A DNA stretch of 64,000 nt from contig OW203751.1 of NCBI GenBank assembly GCA_934045075.1, forward strand, positions 3,483,822 to 3,547,821, read 5' to 3'. The notes beneath the pieces are model-generated. The model was not told the origin of the DNA. It did no database searches and saw only the letters and a list, made by a program, of their open reading frames with translations. The position numbers were made by a program, and so were the translations under genes. Of the stretch, positions 44,432-54,211 are shown one piece after another. This DNA is from Yponomeuta sedellus. Lineage: Eukaryota; Arthropoda; Insecta; Lepidoptera; Yponomeutidae. The first letter of the stretch is position 1. Each line of letters begins with the position of its first letter.

Positions 44432-44754
44432 TTCGACGCCATGACACTGTAAGCTGTTTTCCCACAGATTTAGAACAATTTTAGAAAAATGACTTTAACC
44501 TTCGATAAACTTTAGTTTAATACTGACATACAAGGTTTTTGGAAATAATAAATTTGTTCCCACATTATGGAAGAGGATTTCAAAATCTTTCGTCGTGCCT
44601 ATTATTCCGTGTCTGCGTTAAAAGTAGCTTCTGTGAACGGCCACGGATACGTGGCTTATGTGCTATTCCAGACTATATCTGAGCCAAACATCCAGCGTCT
44701 TGATTATGTAACTTAACATCTATCTGTGTGCGAAAGCGGAATTTTTACTTAGCT

Positions 44755-45065
44755 CTGAGTGCTTAGTGCGAGTTTGACAGATCCAATCGAAAAACTTTAC
44801 TACCGCGTTAATCGAGCATTGAGGAGTGAGTATGAGTAAGTTAACAGTTCGAACTGGCAAAATGCTGTCACAGTACAACTCGCACTCGCGTTTATTCGTG
44901 TTTTGGCTCGTAAACGTGTTCACTTCTCAACGTAAACCATTACAACTCGCACTCAGCAATTTTAATTTCCATACTTGTCGCTAGGTGGCGCTTCCTCGAT
45001 GCCATAGAAATATGAGTTTACGTTAACGCGATCGAGTAGTTAAAAAACTCGCACTAAGCACTCAG
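44755..45065 (-). mobile_element. 311-bp MITE, copy 1
   Basis: TIR CTGAGTGCTTAGTGCGAGTT at both ends. Inverted relative to the other two copies; also carries internal GAGTGCGAGTTGTA motifs. Confidence 0.75.
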
Positions 45066-45164
45066 CCCTATCACACATCGTGAATACCGCATTTTGCGGA
45101 TATATGATACGTAAGAACGTAACAGTCATATTCAGCCACGTAATTATACATCGCTCGTAGCCCC

Positions 45165-45505
45165 TTCTGCCTGAGTGTTCTTAAAACGATCACGAAGGTT
45201 ACGCAACACAGGGCGCGTTAGCGCATGGATGGGTGACTGTCTATGACTAACGCTAGTGGCGTTTTTCCGAGCGGTTCCGTGCTTTGCAAGGCACGTTAAT
45301 CAGTTGGTGCCGGCTGCCGTCCATAAATGGCAGTCGTTAAGCCAAGACCTTAGGTCGGCTTGAAAACTTCTGATAGTAAGACCAGCCCCTAGTTATAAGC
45401 CTCCACCCATCCGGACTTGGCCCCCGTGGTGGAGTATGGCCTACACCGTCCGTAAGGAAGAGACCCGTGCCCCTCGGTGAGGGTATAATGGGTTGATGAT
45501 GAATT
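45165..45505 (+). mobile_element. 5S-headed SINE, variant subfamily
   Basis: Head GGCGCGTTAGCGCATGGATG and GGTGACTGTC is preceded by GATCACGAAGGTTACGCAAC. It has the same variant body as 4499-4790. Confidence 0.6.
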
Positions 45506-45573
45506 ATTGGACGAAGAAATCCAGCAGATATTACGTTTATGCACCCAAATGTATACGTTACATAATCAAGGTG

Positions 45574-45884
45574 CTGAGTGCTTAGTGCGAGTTTTTTAAC
45601 TACTCGATCGCGTTAACGTAAACTCACATTTCTATGGCATCGAGGAAGCGCCACCTAGCGACAAGTATGGAAATTAAAATTGCTGAGTGCGAGTTGTAAT
45701 GGTTTACGTTGAGAAGTGAACACGTTTACCAGCCTAAACACGAATAAACGCGAGAGCGAGTTGTACTGTGACAGCGTTTTGCCAGTTCGAACGGTTAACT
45801 TACTCATACTCACTACTCAATGCTCGATTAACGCGGTAGTAAAGTTATTCGATTGGATCTGTCAAACTCGCACTAAGCACTCAG
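45574..45884 (+). mobile_element. 311-bp MITE, copy 2
   Basis: Same length and ends as copies 1 and 3. No clear target duplication. Confidence 0.75.
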
Positions 45885-46220
45885 ATGGTGTCTGAGAATT
45901 AAACATCCAAACTTTTATATTTTTTTTTCATAATAAATAAAAACAATACCGTTGCGATTTTAAACTTTTGTTACTTAGAAATTAAATAATAATTGAAGTA
46001 ACGCAATTGTTTGTTTTGTACCACGTGACTATATACCTACGTGACGTGACTTCTCGACAGGTTACCTTTATTATGAAAAGTATTTTTAGCAGAACAAAAA
46101 TTCAACTCTTATTTATATTCCAACATGTTCTGTCCGAAGATTTTCAAAACATTTTTAGAGCTAGTTATAAAAAAGATCTTTTGTGACCGTTCATGAATGT
46201 TTTAACTTAAAATTTAGTTA

Positions 46221-46467
46221 CAGTCTATTTATTCTTACTTGTCCAATTTAGTAAACAAGATTTTACCCTTAAACTGTGACGTTTTAGTCCAAAACTACCA
46301 TATTTTCATAAATGAAGTAACCTGGATTACTCTTTTAGATAACACGCTGCCAATTTTATAAACATAGTTCATGAATTTGCGAGAAAATGTCTAGTTTAGG
46401 CATCTAATCTCAATTTTAAGGTTAGAATCTTGTTTACTAAATTGGACAAGTAAGAATAAATAGACTA
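46221..46467. mobile_element. 247-bp TA-flanked MITE, copy 2
   Basis: TIRs of 40 bases are exact inverses, from AGTCTATTTATTCTTACTTG inward; TA on both sides fits Tc1/mariner-type target choice. Non-coding. Confidence 0.7.
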
Positions 46468-46604
46468 TAAAGCCCTTAATTGGGCAAGAGTAAAATAGTT
46501 ACCAATTTAAAATGAACCTTATCACTTTGAAATAAAGTCCAGAATAAATTAAAAATGTGTACTACCCAGGCCCTATTTACGCTTAACTACTTAACACGTA
46601 CATG

Positions 46605-46822
46605 CTGTATTCGGGGCTGCAAGTGATGCAAAAATTATTTCAGCCAGATGTCGCTGCCTGTACGTTATACAGAGAGTATTGTAAAGAGGTTCAAAATTTC
46701 ACTGATGCCGGGAAGTCGCCCGTTGGCTCAGTTGGGAGAGCGCTGGCACGGTTAGTCAGAGGTCGCGGGTTCGAGTCCCGGCATGGGTGGAATTTTTGGC
46801 CTCTAAATAGGCTTTTTAAATA
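46605..46822 (+). mobile_element. tRNA-headed SINE family A
   Basis: Plus copy, GGGGCTGCAAGTGATGCAAA to AAATAGGCTTTTTAAA. Confidence 0.65.
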
Positions 46823-47029
46823 AAAATAGGTAATAATTTTATTATTAATTACATATCTGCTAGAGTGTATAAAATGTATTATTAAACATAACCGTGTATA
46901 AAAACTTATTTTAAATACTTAATTATTATACAAAAGTTAACTATTTGAATTATAAGTGTGTTGTAAATAAAACATGTGAATGTGTTTTTATTTTGATTTA
47001 TTTGAAATCAAACCCGAATTTATTGGGTT

Positions 47030-47790
47030 CAAGTATGAAATAGCCGTTTTATTGCAATAGGTTCTTTGAATTGACATAGAATCTTCATGGTTTGAGGTTT
47101 TCGAATGAAACTTTTTTCAAATGGTTTCTATGATGTTCTTTTTTTAAAAAATGTGAAACATTTGAATATCGACTTTCAATTGTTTTTGTTATTCAATTTA
47201 GACAAGAAAGATGGAAACTGCGAAAATTTGAGTGATTTTTGAATACGAGTTCCGACGCGGAACTAACGCGGCAGAAACAGCCCGCAATATCAATGCTGCG
47301 TTTGGAGAGGGGTCTACTAATGCCGTTAAACCATGCCGCTAATTCCTGGGTAGTTTGACTAGGATCGGCTTCCACTATCTCTCTTAATTTATTGTCATTC
47401 ACCTGTGTGGGCGGTCTTCCTCGTGGCTCGTTCTTTAAGTCGAAATTTCCATCACGAAAACGTTTAAACCAAAATCGCACGGTGCGTTCATTAGTAGACC
47501 CCTCTCCAAACGCAGCATTGATATTGCGGGCTGTTTCTGCCGCGTTAGTTCCGCGTCGGAACTCGTATTCAAAAATCACTCGAATTTTCGCAGTATCCAT
47601 CTTTCTTGTCTAAATTGAATAACAAAAACAATTGAAAGTCGATATTCAAATGTTTCACATTTTTAAAAAAAAAGAACATCATAGAAACCATTTGAAAAAA
47701 GTTTCATTCGAAAACCTCAAACCATGAAGATTCTATGTCAATTCAAAGAACCTATTGCAATAAAACAGCAATTTCATACTTTAACCCCTA
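47030..47790. mobile_element. palindromic mariner 5'-end element
   Basis: Two inverted arms of about 290 bp (about 47030-47320 and 47500-47790) each carry a mariner terminal repeat, leader and transposase start. The minus-strand reading begins MDTAKIRVIFEYEFRRGTNA and contains RTVRFWFKRFRDGNFDLKN and GRPPTQ, a mariner N-terminal domain. Between the arms 47321-47499 is a further minus-strand transposase stretch present once. The catalytic domain is missing, so any movement would need an enzyme from elsewhere. Confidence 0.75.
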
Positions 47791-47911
47791 TTTTTATTAT
47801 TTGGTTTGGACATATGGGGATGATAAAAAAGAAAGATTGACTAACGAATTGTATCTAGCGAATATGGGCGGAAGGGCTGGTAAGGGACGTCTCAGAGGGA
47901 CATAGTTCAAT

Positions 47912-48222
47912 CAGAGTGCTTAGTGCGAGTTTTTTAACTACTCGATCGCGTTAACGTAAACTCATATTTCTATGGCATCGAGGAAGCGCCACCTAGCGTC
48001 AAGTATGGAAATTAAAATTGTTGAGTGCGAGTTGTAATGGTTTACGTTGAGAAGTGAACACGTTTACCAGCCAAAACACCAATAAACGCGAGTGCGAGTT
48101 GTACTGTGACAGCGTTTTGCCAGTTCGAACGGTTAACTTACTCATACTCACTACTCAATGCTCGATTAACGCGGTAGTAAAGTTATTCGATTGGATCTGT
48201 CAAACTCGCACTAAGCACTCAG
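47912..48222 (+). mobile_element. 311-bp MITE, copy 3
   Basis: Nearly identical to copy 2; its first bases read CAGAGTG instead of CTGAGTG. Confidence 0.75.
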
Positions 48223-48440
48223 ATGTATTAGTAAAGGGCAAGATAAAAAGTAACCGAAACCGGCGTGCGTGCATACAAAGACTAATGAATGCTGATGAAG
48301 CGAAAGAGGGGTTTTCTTTTTGGTCCCATTTTAGTCCCGTTCGGGTTCTCGACTCTATTCGATAACTATTTCTCGTAGTCCTAGCAATGAACATGATCCT
48401 TTCTCGTGGCCAATGGCAACCCCTGGTCTCTGGAGACAAA
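48222..48440 (+). pseudogene. LINE C-terminal fragment
   Basis: Reads VLVKGKIKSNRNRRACIQRL and MNADEAKEGF, then a frameshift and a CCCTGGTCTCTGG tail like the one at 3095. It directly abuts the 311-bp element at 47912-48222. Confidence 0.55.
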
Positions 48441-48467
48441 ATTAAATTAATAAGTGTAAATTATTAG

Positions 48468-48812
48468 CTAGGAAGCGCTCGTAATGCTAGCCGAAGCGAG
48501 TATGTAATTGGAATAAATCACTTGGTTAAGCAACAACAGGCGCGGTCAGGTAGGGGATGGGTGAGCGTCCCATGACTACCGCTAGTGGCATTTTCCGAGC
48601 GCTTCCGTGATTCACAAGGCACGTAAAGCCGTTGGTACCGGCTGTTATGTAATGGCAGTCGTTAAGCTATGTCAGAGGCCTTGTGGGCAGCTTGATAACT
48701 TCTGACAGTAAGGCCCGGACTTGGCCTCCGTGGTGGAGTATGGCCTAACCTTCCTGCAATGCAGGAAGATACCCGTGCCCCAGCAGTGGGGAAATACAAG
48801 AGTTGATACTAT
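48468..48812 (+). mobile_element. 5S-headed SINE
   Basis: Complete plus copy with a deletion after GTAAGGCCCG. A second plus copy follows at 49022-49312. Confidence 0.7.
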
Positions 48813-48884
48813 GTCACGCACGGCACGCTATCGCGGTGAAGGATTTGCCAATGAGTGTTTGGGATTGATTATTGCCTAGGGTGC

Positions 48885-49018
48885 GTTAGCGGATTTGCAA
48901 ACTGAAGTGGCAGTGGGCGGATCATATCTGCCCCAGGCCCCGGACCGATAACCGTTGGGGTAGAGCGGTTTTAGAGTGGAGATCGCGAATCGGCAAACGT
49001 AGTGTAGGAGTTGTAGGA
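48885..49018 (+). pseudogene. RTE-like LINE fragment
   Basis: Reads LKWQWADHI and VLEWRSRIGKRSV, part of the same RTE-type C-terminal domain, between two 5S-type SINEs. Confidence 0.6.
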
Positions 49019-49021
49019 CTG

Positions 49022-49312
49022 ATTGACTGAGCCGAGTGATTGAATCAATCACTTGAGTTAACCGTTAACAGGTTAGGAACAGGATGGGTGGTGGTATTTT
49101 TCCGAGCGATTCCGTGCTTCGCAAGGCACGCTAAGCCGTTGGTGCCGGCTGTCATATAATGGCAGTTGTTAAGCCATGTCAGAGGCCTTATGGGCGGATT
49201 GATAACTTCTGACAGTAAGGCCCGCCACTGTCTTACAATCCTCCACCAACCCGGACTGCGATGCAGGAAGAGACCCGTGCCCCAACAGTGGGGACATAAA
49301 AGGGTTGCTATC
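49022..49312 (+). mobile_element. 5S-headed SINE with internal deletions
   Basis: Head partly deleted (GGAACAGGATGGGTGG, then straight into GTATTTTTCCGAGCG); the tail lacks the GGCCCCCGTGGTGGAG segment. Confidence 0.65.
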
Positions 49313-49487
49313 GTATCGTATCGTATTAGCTCGTAGTATTCTCTCTGAAGGCCCGTGCCTAGCAGTGGGACGTTTATGGACTCCCTGAAAAAAACATTTT
49401 TTAAATGTGACGTCACAAAACTCTTTGTCATACAATGTGATTTCCCCTCCCCTCTTTACGACTTTATAGAAGGGTCTCTAATAAGCA

Positions 49488-49690
49488 ATGACGACCTCTG
49501 TGGCGTAGCGATAGCGCGTCTGCCTACCATGCAAGAGGTCCCGGGTTCTAATCCCGGCTGGGGACAAAAAAAAACCCAGATCTTGGATATTTACATGTTT
49601 GTGATGTCGTTGTTTCTGGTTCCCACGACACATGGTGTCCTAATGTGGGGCCAGAAGCAATGTATGTGCCAGTATGTAAATGTTATGTTA
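49488..49690 (+). mobile_element. tRNA-headed SINE family D
   Basis: ACGACCTCTGTGGCGTAGCG and CCCGGGTTCTAATCCCGGCT give box A and box B. The body TTTACATGTTTGTGATGTCG is shared with 43480-43575. Confidence 0.6.
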
Positions 49691-49699
49691 AAAAAAAGC

Positions 49700-49895
49700 A
49701 ATCGATATCAACCCATGAATGTCCCCACTTCTGGGGCACGGGTCTCTTCCTGCATCGTAGGAATGTTAGGTCATACTCCACCACGGGGGCCAAGTCCAGG
49801 TTGGTGGAGGATTGTAAGACATTGGCAGGTCTTACTGTCAGAAGTTATCAAGCCGCCCATTAGGCCTCTGACTTGGCTTAACGACTGCAGCCGAC
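49700..49895 (-). mobile_element. 5S-headed SINE tail half
   Basis: Minus orientation. It follows a tRNA-headed SINE (49488-49690) and is cut at 49895 by a Helitron-like fragment (49895-50036). Confidence 0.65.
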
Positions 49896-50036
49896 AATCG
49901 GCAGCCGAACCGATGACGCTAATTCTTTTTTAGAATATTCCTTGAAGTACGAGGATGGTTCTTACGGAGAGAAAAATAAAAGAAAATTAAAGAATCGACT
50001 GTTAGGCGGTACGAAGTTCGCTGGGTCCCCTAGTAA
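49895..50036 (+). mobile_element. single unit of the 179-bp Helitron-like family
   Basis: CCGAACCGATGACGCTAATTC to GGGTCCCCTAGT; 5' truncated. Further single units: 29703-29855 (+) and 58936-59690 (-). Confidence 0.6.
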
Positions 50037-50439
50037 ACTATAATTTACAGTTTCATTAATTAAACGCGGTCATGCTGGCGACTCCATTAGCAGTCTCCAG
50101 TTACGGTGTTTTGAGTCCCACTAATCGTTTTGCCGGCTCCAACTCAATTGAATGGGTGTTATGAAACGCTACGCGTTGTTTTCCAAGGTTTTGAGTGAAA
50201 TTTTCTTTAGGACTCGCACATGCTCTCGTAGAATTGCGTTCAGAATTAAAAATATATTTAAAAAAATTCAATCCTGTCAAATAGAATTGAAATCCATTGA
50301 ACTCTGCAGGAACATTCACACTATCTTTGTTGTACAATATTATGTCGAATTGTCATGATGAAGCAGGCAGCGAAACAAAAACTCCACTCTGGCCATCTTT
50401 ACTCAAATTATCTTAATATAATAAATACTTCTTCTTCTT

Positions 50440-50625
50440 CTCATTCAGGCTATATTGGTCCGCTGCTGGACATAGCCCTCCCCTAATGAGCGCCATAGCG
50501 CCCTGTCTTCAGCTTGCCGCATCCAGCATCTGCCGGCAGTTTTTCGCAGATCCTCATCCCACCCCAGTAAAATATACTTATCTATGATCCCACCCGGTCG
50601 GAGGGCGTCCTACGCTACTTTAAAA
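50440..50625 (-). pseudogene. RTE-like LINE 3' fragment
   Basis: Minus-strand RTE-type end with CTTCTTCTTCTTCTC before it. A short segment near 50565-50585 interrupts the CCACCC motif. Confidence 0.65.
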
Positions 50626-50835
50626 TACGCGGTAAAAATACGGGTAATGAAATGAAAAGGTTTTATTCAAAGTAGCGCATATACTGCGACTTAAAGAACG
50701 TTACAAGTCAAACTAGGTGTCCATTTCAAAATCTGGATCATTTTGGAGAAAAAATGGACAAGAAAACTCCAAACTTAGTCTTTTCAAATTCCTTAATTAA
50801 CAGAATTTACACAGATTCTACAAAACTCGTGAATT

Positions 50836-51318
50836 TTACATGCTTGAATTCCAGAAATCATTGTCATCTAAATAATCCTTAATATTATAGCAGCTCTTTT
50901 GGCACAAAGTGTACTTTACACATTTTTTGAACCGCGCTTGAGTCAAACTTAATATATCCTCAGGGATTTTATTGTAGAAGCGTATACAATGCCCGATGAA
51001 GGATGTATTAACCTTTGCCAGCCTAAATCTTGGGATCAAAAGTTTATGTTTATTTCTAGTATTTACATTATGTTGGCTACCTGCAGTTTTAAAGTTGATA
51101 ATATTTTTCCTGACATACATAATATTTTCATAGATATACTGGCTGGCAACTGTCAGGATGTTTGTTTCTTTAAAGAATTCTCTTAACGAATCTCTACTGC
51201 CTAGCTTATAGATGAATCTGATCGCTCTTTTCTGCAAGACGAAGATGGTCTCAATGTCCGCTGCCCGTCCCCACAATAGTATGCCGTAGGCCATGATACT
51301 ATGGAAGTAACTAACCAC
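50836..51318 (-). pseudogene. non-LTR retrotransposon reverse transcriptase, C-terminal part
   Basis: A 160-residue reading includes SIMAYGILLWGRA, FVLQKRAIRFIYKL and IPRFRLAKVNTSFIGHCIRF, typical of the region after the reverse transcriptase domain in Jockey/CR1-like LINEs. Upstream sequence (51319-51490) is out of frame. The 3' tail at 50640-50835 recurs at 13255-13530 and 56965-57590. Confidence 0.75.
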
Positions 51319-51781
51319 CTATTAAGAATTAGTAAATCAAGAAATCTCTTTAAGAGAAATGTTTTCTGTCTATTAATTGGTCCCAACAAAATGCAATTAA
51401 AACCATAGGTCTTTAAAAACGTAATTTTACTTTTTGAAACAAAAAAAAACATGTTACTATGGGTAGATATGAAATTATTTATTTTCACATATTACAAGAA
51501 ATACCAATATAATTTCCTTTTTTATGTACAATTAAGTGATCTTTATTTAATATTTCTTAATGATTCGCGATTCTCATACATAGTTGTACTGCAACGTCGG
51601 CTGCAACGCTGCCGAAACGTCGGGAAATAAGGTAATTACGTTTTACCCAATAAATAATCGCGATTTGACCCGTTTAATATATAACTACCTATGGACTTTA
51701 TTTATCTGTTCATTACAAATAATTCAAGTCTCGCATGTTTTTTTGAGCTTTTCCCGAAATTTAACGTAACTTTCCATGATT

Positions 51782-52008
51782 AACACGAGCAGTAAACATA
51801 ATTAAAACTGTTTTTACACGGATTTATGCTCGTTTATTACATTTTTACAATTCTCCGACTTTTCGGTACTTTTTCAGGTGCCGCGGTCCCGGATGACCCG
51901 GGATGATCCGGGACCACGGCACCTGAAAAAAGTGTGGAAACGTCGGAAAATGGTAAAAATACATTTTTACCATTTTCCGAGCATAAATCCGTGTAAAAAC
52001 AGTTTTAA
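51782..52008. mobile_element. 227-bp foldback with 15-bp flanking duplication
   Basis: TAACTTTCCATGATT occurs at 51767-51781 and 52009-52023. Between them are nested inverse arms: AAACTGTTTTTACACGGATT outside and TTTTTCAGGTGCCGCGGTCC near the centre. Confidence 0.65.
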
Positions 52009-52039
52009 TAACTTTCCATGATTTAATTACAAATATGCA

Positions 52040-52740
52040 ATTTTAAAAACCCATTTACAGGCTAAAAATGCCACCTATTCCGGGATTCGAACCCGCGATC
52101 TCTGGCTACCCGTGCCAGCGCTCTTCCAACTGTGCTTATGGGCGACTCACCGGCATCAGTGAAATTTCGAACCTCTTTACAAAACTCCCTGTATTACGTA
52201 CAGGCAGCGAACGCTGCAAGTTATGCAAATTACTTCAGCCAGATCCTTAGCACGGGTTAGTGCATTAAAAAAAAAAGAGTATATACAAGTGTACAGTTTT
52301 CTTATTTTTCTCTGCAGTAAGAGATTATATTAGATAGATAGATAGATACATAGAGAACACTTTATTGCACAACCAGAAAAATATTACAACCATGATTCTT
52401 AAATCTAAGTAATGTTATACAATTGGCGATCTTATCTCTTCCAGACAACCTTTCGGAATGATAAAAATAGTATAATCATGTGGGTATAGCGATATCATTC
52501 CGATGTAAAACCTAACTGCAAAGTAGGTAGTCGGGGCTGTAAGTGATGCAATCTACTTCAGCTAGTAGTCGCTGCCTGTACGTAATACAGAGAATAGTGT
52601 AAAGAGGTTCGAAATTTCACTGATGCCGGTGAGTCGCCCATTAGCTCAGTTGGATAGAGCGCTGGCACGGATAGCCAGAGGTCGCGGGTTCGAATCCCGG
52701 CATGGGTGGATTTTTTAGCCTCTAAATAGGTTTTTAAAAT
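52040..52740. mobile_element. inverted pair of family A SINEs around a LINE tail
   Basis: A minus copy (52040-52272) and a plus copy (52460-52740) flank a minus-strand LINE tail (52330-52455). Confidence 0.65.
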
Positions 52741-52888
52741 TATATTACTTGTCACATTTAAAATTCAAAAAGTACATACTATAGTTATAACTTTTATTCC
52801 CTTGAGCGTCGAAATATACCTTATTTTGCGGCTTTAACGACGGCCATAAATTGCCAATCCGCGGTGGGCACGCGTGGTAATTAAGCCC

Positions 52889-52891
52889 AGA

Positions 52892-52926
<35 letters not shown>

Positions 52927-52935
52927 AGAGAGAAG
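52889..52935 (+). repeat. (CT)n microsatellite
   Basis: A CTCTCTCT run inside a repeat family with CCGCGGTGGGCACGCGTGG, also at 5325-5460 and 61800-62010. Confidence 0.8.
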
Positions 52936-53225
52936 GTCTATGCCCTGCAGTGAGACGCATATAAGCTACAAAAAACGGTGAACACGGCCTAAGCTATTGT
53001 ACACAACGCATTCCCAGCAATACTTCAATGGTCGCCCGACAGACAAACACCAGTTTGGAACACAGAACCAATGTGCAAACAATAAGACGCCATTCATAAG
53101 TTACGCAAGGACGCAATTTTCCACAATATTTCATTAGTGTGGTGTGGTATTAACGTGGAAAAATCAGACTAAGGGCTGATTCTTCAATTCTCTTTAAAGT
53201 ATTGCAAAATAATATCAAAAAGGCC

Positions 53226-53700
53226 TAAGCTATTGCTCGATATCAACTCTTGTATATCCTCACTGCTGGGGCACGGGCCTCTACCAGATTCGCGCAGGAA
53301 GGTTAGGCCGTACTCCACCACGGGGGCCAAGTCCGGGTTGGTGGAGGATTGTAAGACAATGGCCATTGCAAAGCGAGCCTGCATCGCCGGAAGCCTAAGC
53401 CATAGTCCACGGGGGCTATGTCCGGGTTGGTGTAGGATTGTAAGACAGCGGCGGATCCTACTATCAGAAGTTATCAAGCCGCCCATAAGGCCTCTGACAT
53501 GGCTTAACGACTGCCATTGCATGACAGCTGGCACCCACGCTAAGCGTGCCTTTCGAAGCACGGTAGCGCTCGGGAAAATGCCACTAGCGGTAGTCACGGG
53601 ACGGTTATCCATCCTGCTCCTGACCGCACCTGTTGTCGCTTAACTCAAGTGATTGATTACAATCACTTGGTTCAACTAGACCACGAGCACTTCAGTTCCA
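53226..53700 (-). mobile_element. 5S-headed SINE with internal duplication
   Basis: Minus orientation. The tail segment containing GTCCGGGTTGGTG occurs twice (near 53328 and 53420), making this copy about 110 bases longer than the others. Confidence 0.65.
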
Positions 53701-53837
53701 GAGCGGGCCACAATTGAGGCTACATAAAAAAACTAAAATGGTTTTTTACTATGCCTCTCAGATATGGTTCGGTGGAGAGTTTTTTTTATATCCTCCTCAA
53801 ATTCCGGACTCTTACGTGATTCTTGAATGGACTCTAA

Positions 53838-54025
53838 GGACCTAACAGTTAAGCTATGACAGAGGCCCTTGGACGGTTTGATAAATTCTGACAGTAAGGC
53901 CCGCCACTGTCTTACAATCCTCCACCAAGCCGGACTTGACCCCCGTGGTGGAGTATGGCCTAAATTTCCTGTGATGCAGGAAGAAACCCGTGCCGGAGCA
54001 GTGGGGACAGCCAAGGGTTCATATC
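53838..54025 (+). mobile_element. 5S-headed SINE just upstream of the mannosidase start
   Basis: Body and tail in plus orientation, ending about 100 bases before the ATG at 54128. It may contribute to the promoter or 5' UTR. Confidence 0.7.
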
Positions 54026-54127
54026 GAACCTGTTTTCAGTGGACATTGCTCAAGTATTTACAAAGTGAAACGTGAGGTGAAATTGACTGAACAAGGAATA
54101 GAAAAATAGTGTTGTTTTGTTAAAACT

Positions 54128-54211
54128 ATGCAGAATTTTTGGGTGTTTTTGATCTTTATTCAGTCCCAGTGTATTTACAGTGCCCCGGCCAAGTTTGAAT
54201 GCGGTTACAAG
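54128..54211 (+). CDS. alpha-mannosidase exon 1, signal peptide
   Basis: 28 codons from ATG to a GTAAGA donor, phase 0. A hydrophobic N terminus is followed by APAKFECGYK. A SINE ends roughly 100 bases upstream, so the promoter or 5' UTR abuts repeat DNA. Confidence 0.85.

Larger units (their letters stand above)
44702..45568. mobile_element. GATTATGTAAC element, copy 1, opened by later insertions
   Basis: Left arm 44702-44750 (GATTATGTAACTTAACATCT) and inverse right arm about 45528-45568, now separated by a 311-bp MITE and a 5S-headed SINE. Second copy at 56909-57779. Confidence 0.5.

Noticed and set aside
49355..49933. 192-residue open reading frame as a gene
   Set aside because: It runs through a tRNA-headed SINE and an inverted 5S-type SINE; the peptide matches the shadow peptides of other SINE copies (e.g. 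[17 protein letters not shown] strings).
50836..51318. host gene of 160 residues
   Set aside because: Resembles the C-terminal part of LINE reverse transcriptases, and its 3' tail recurs twice in the window.
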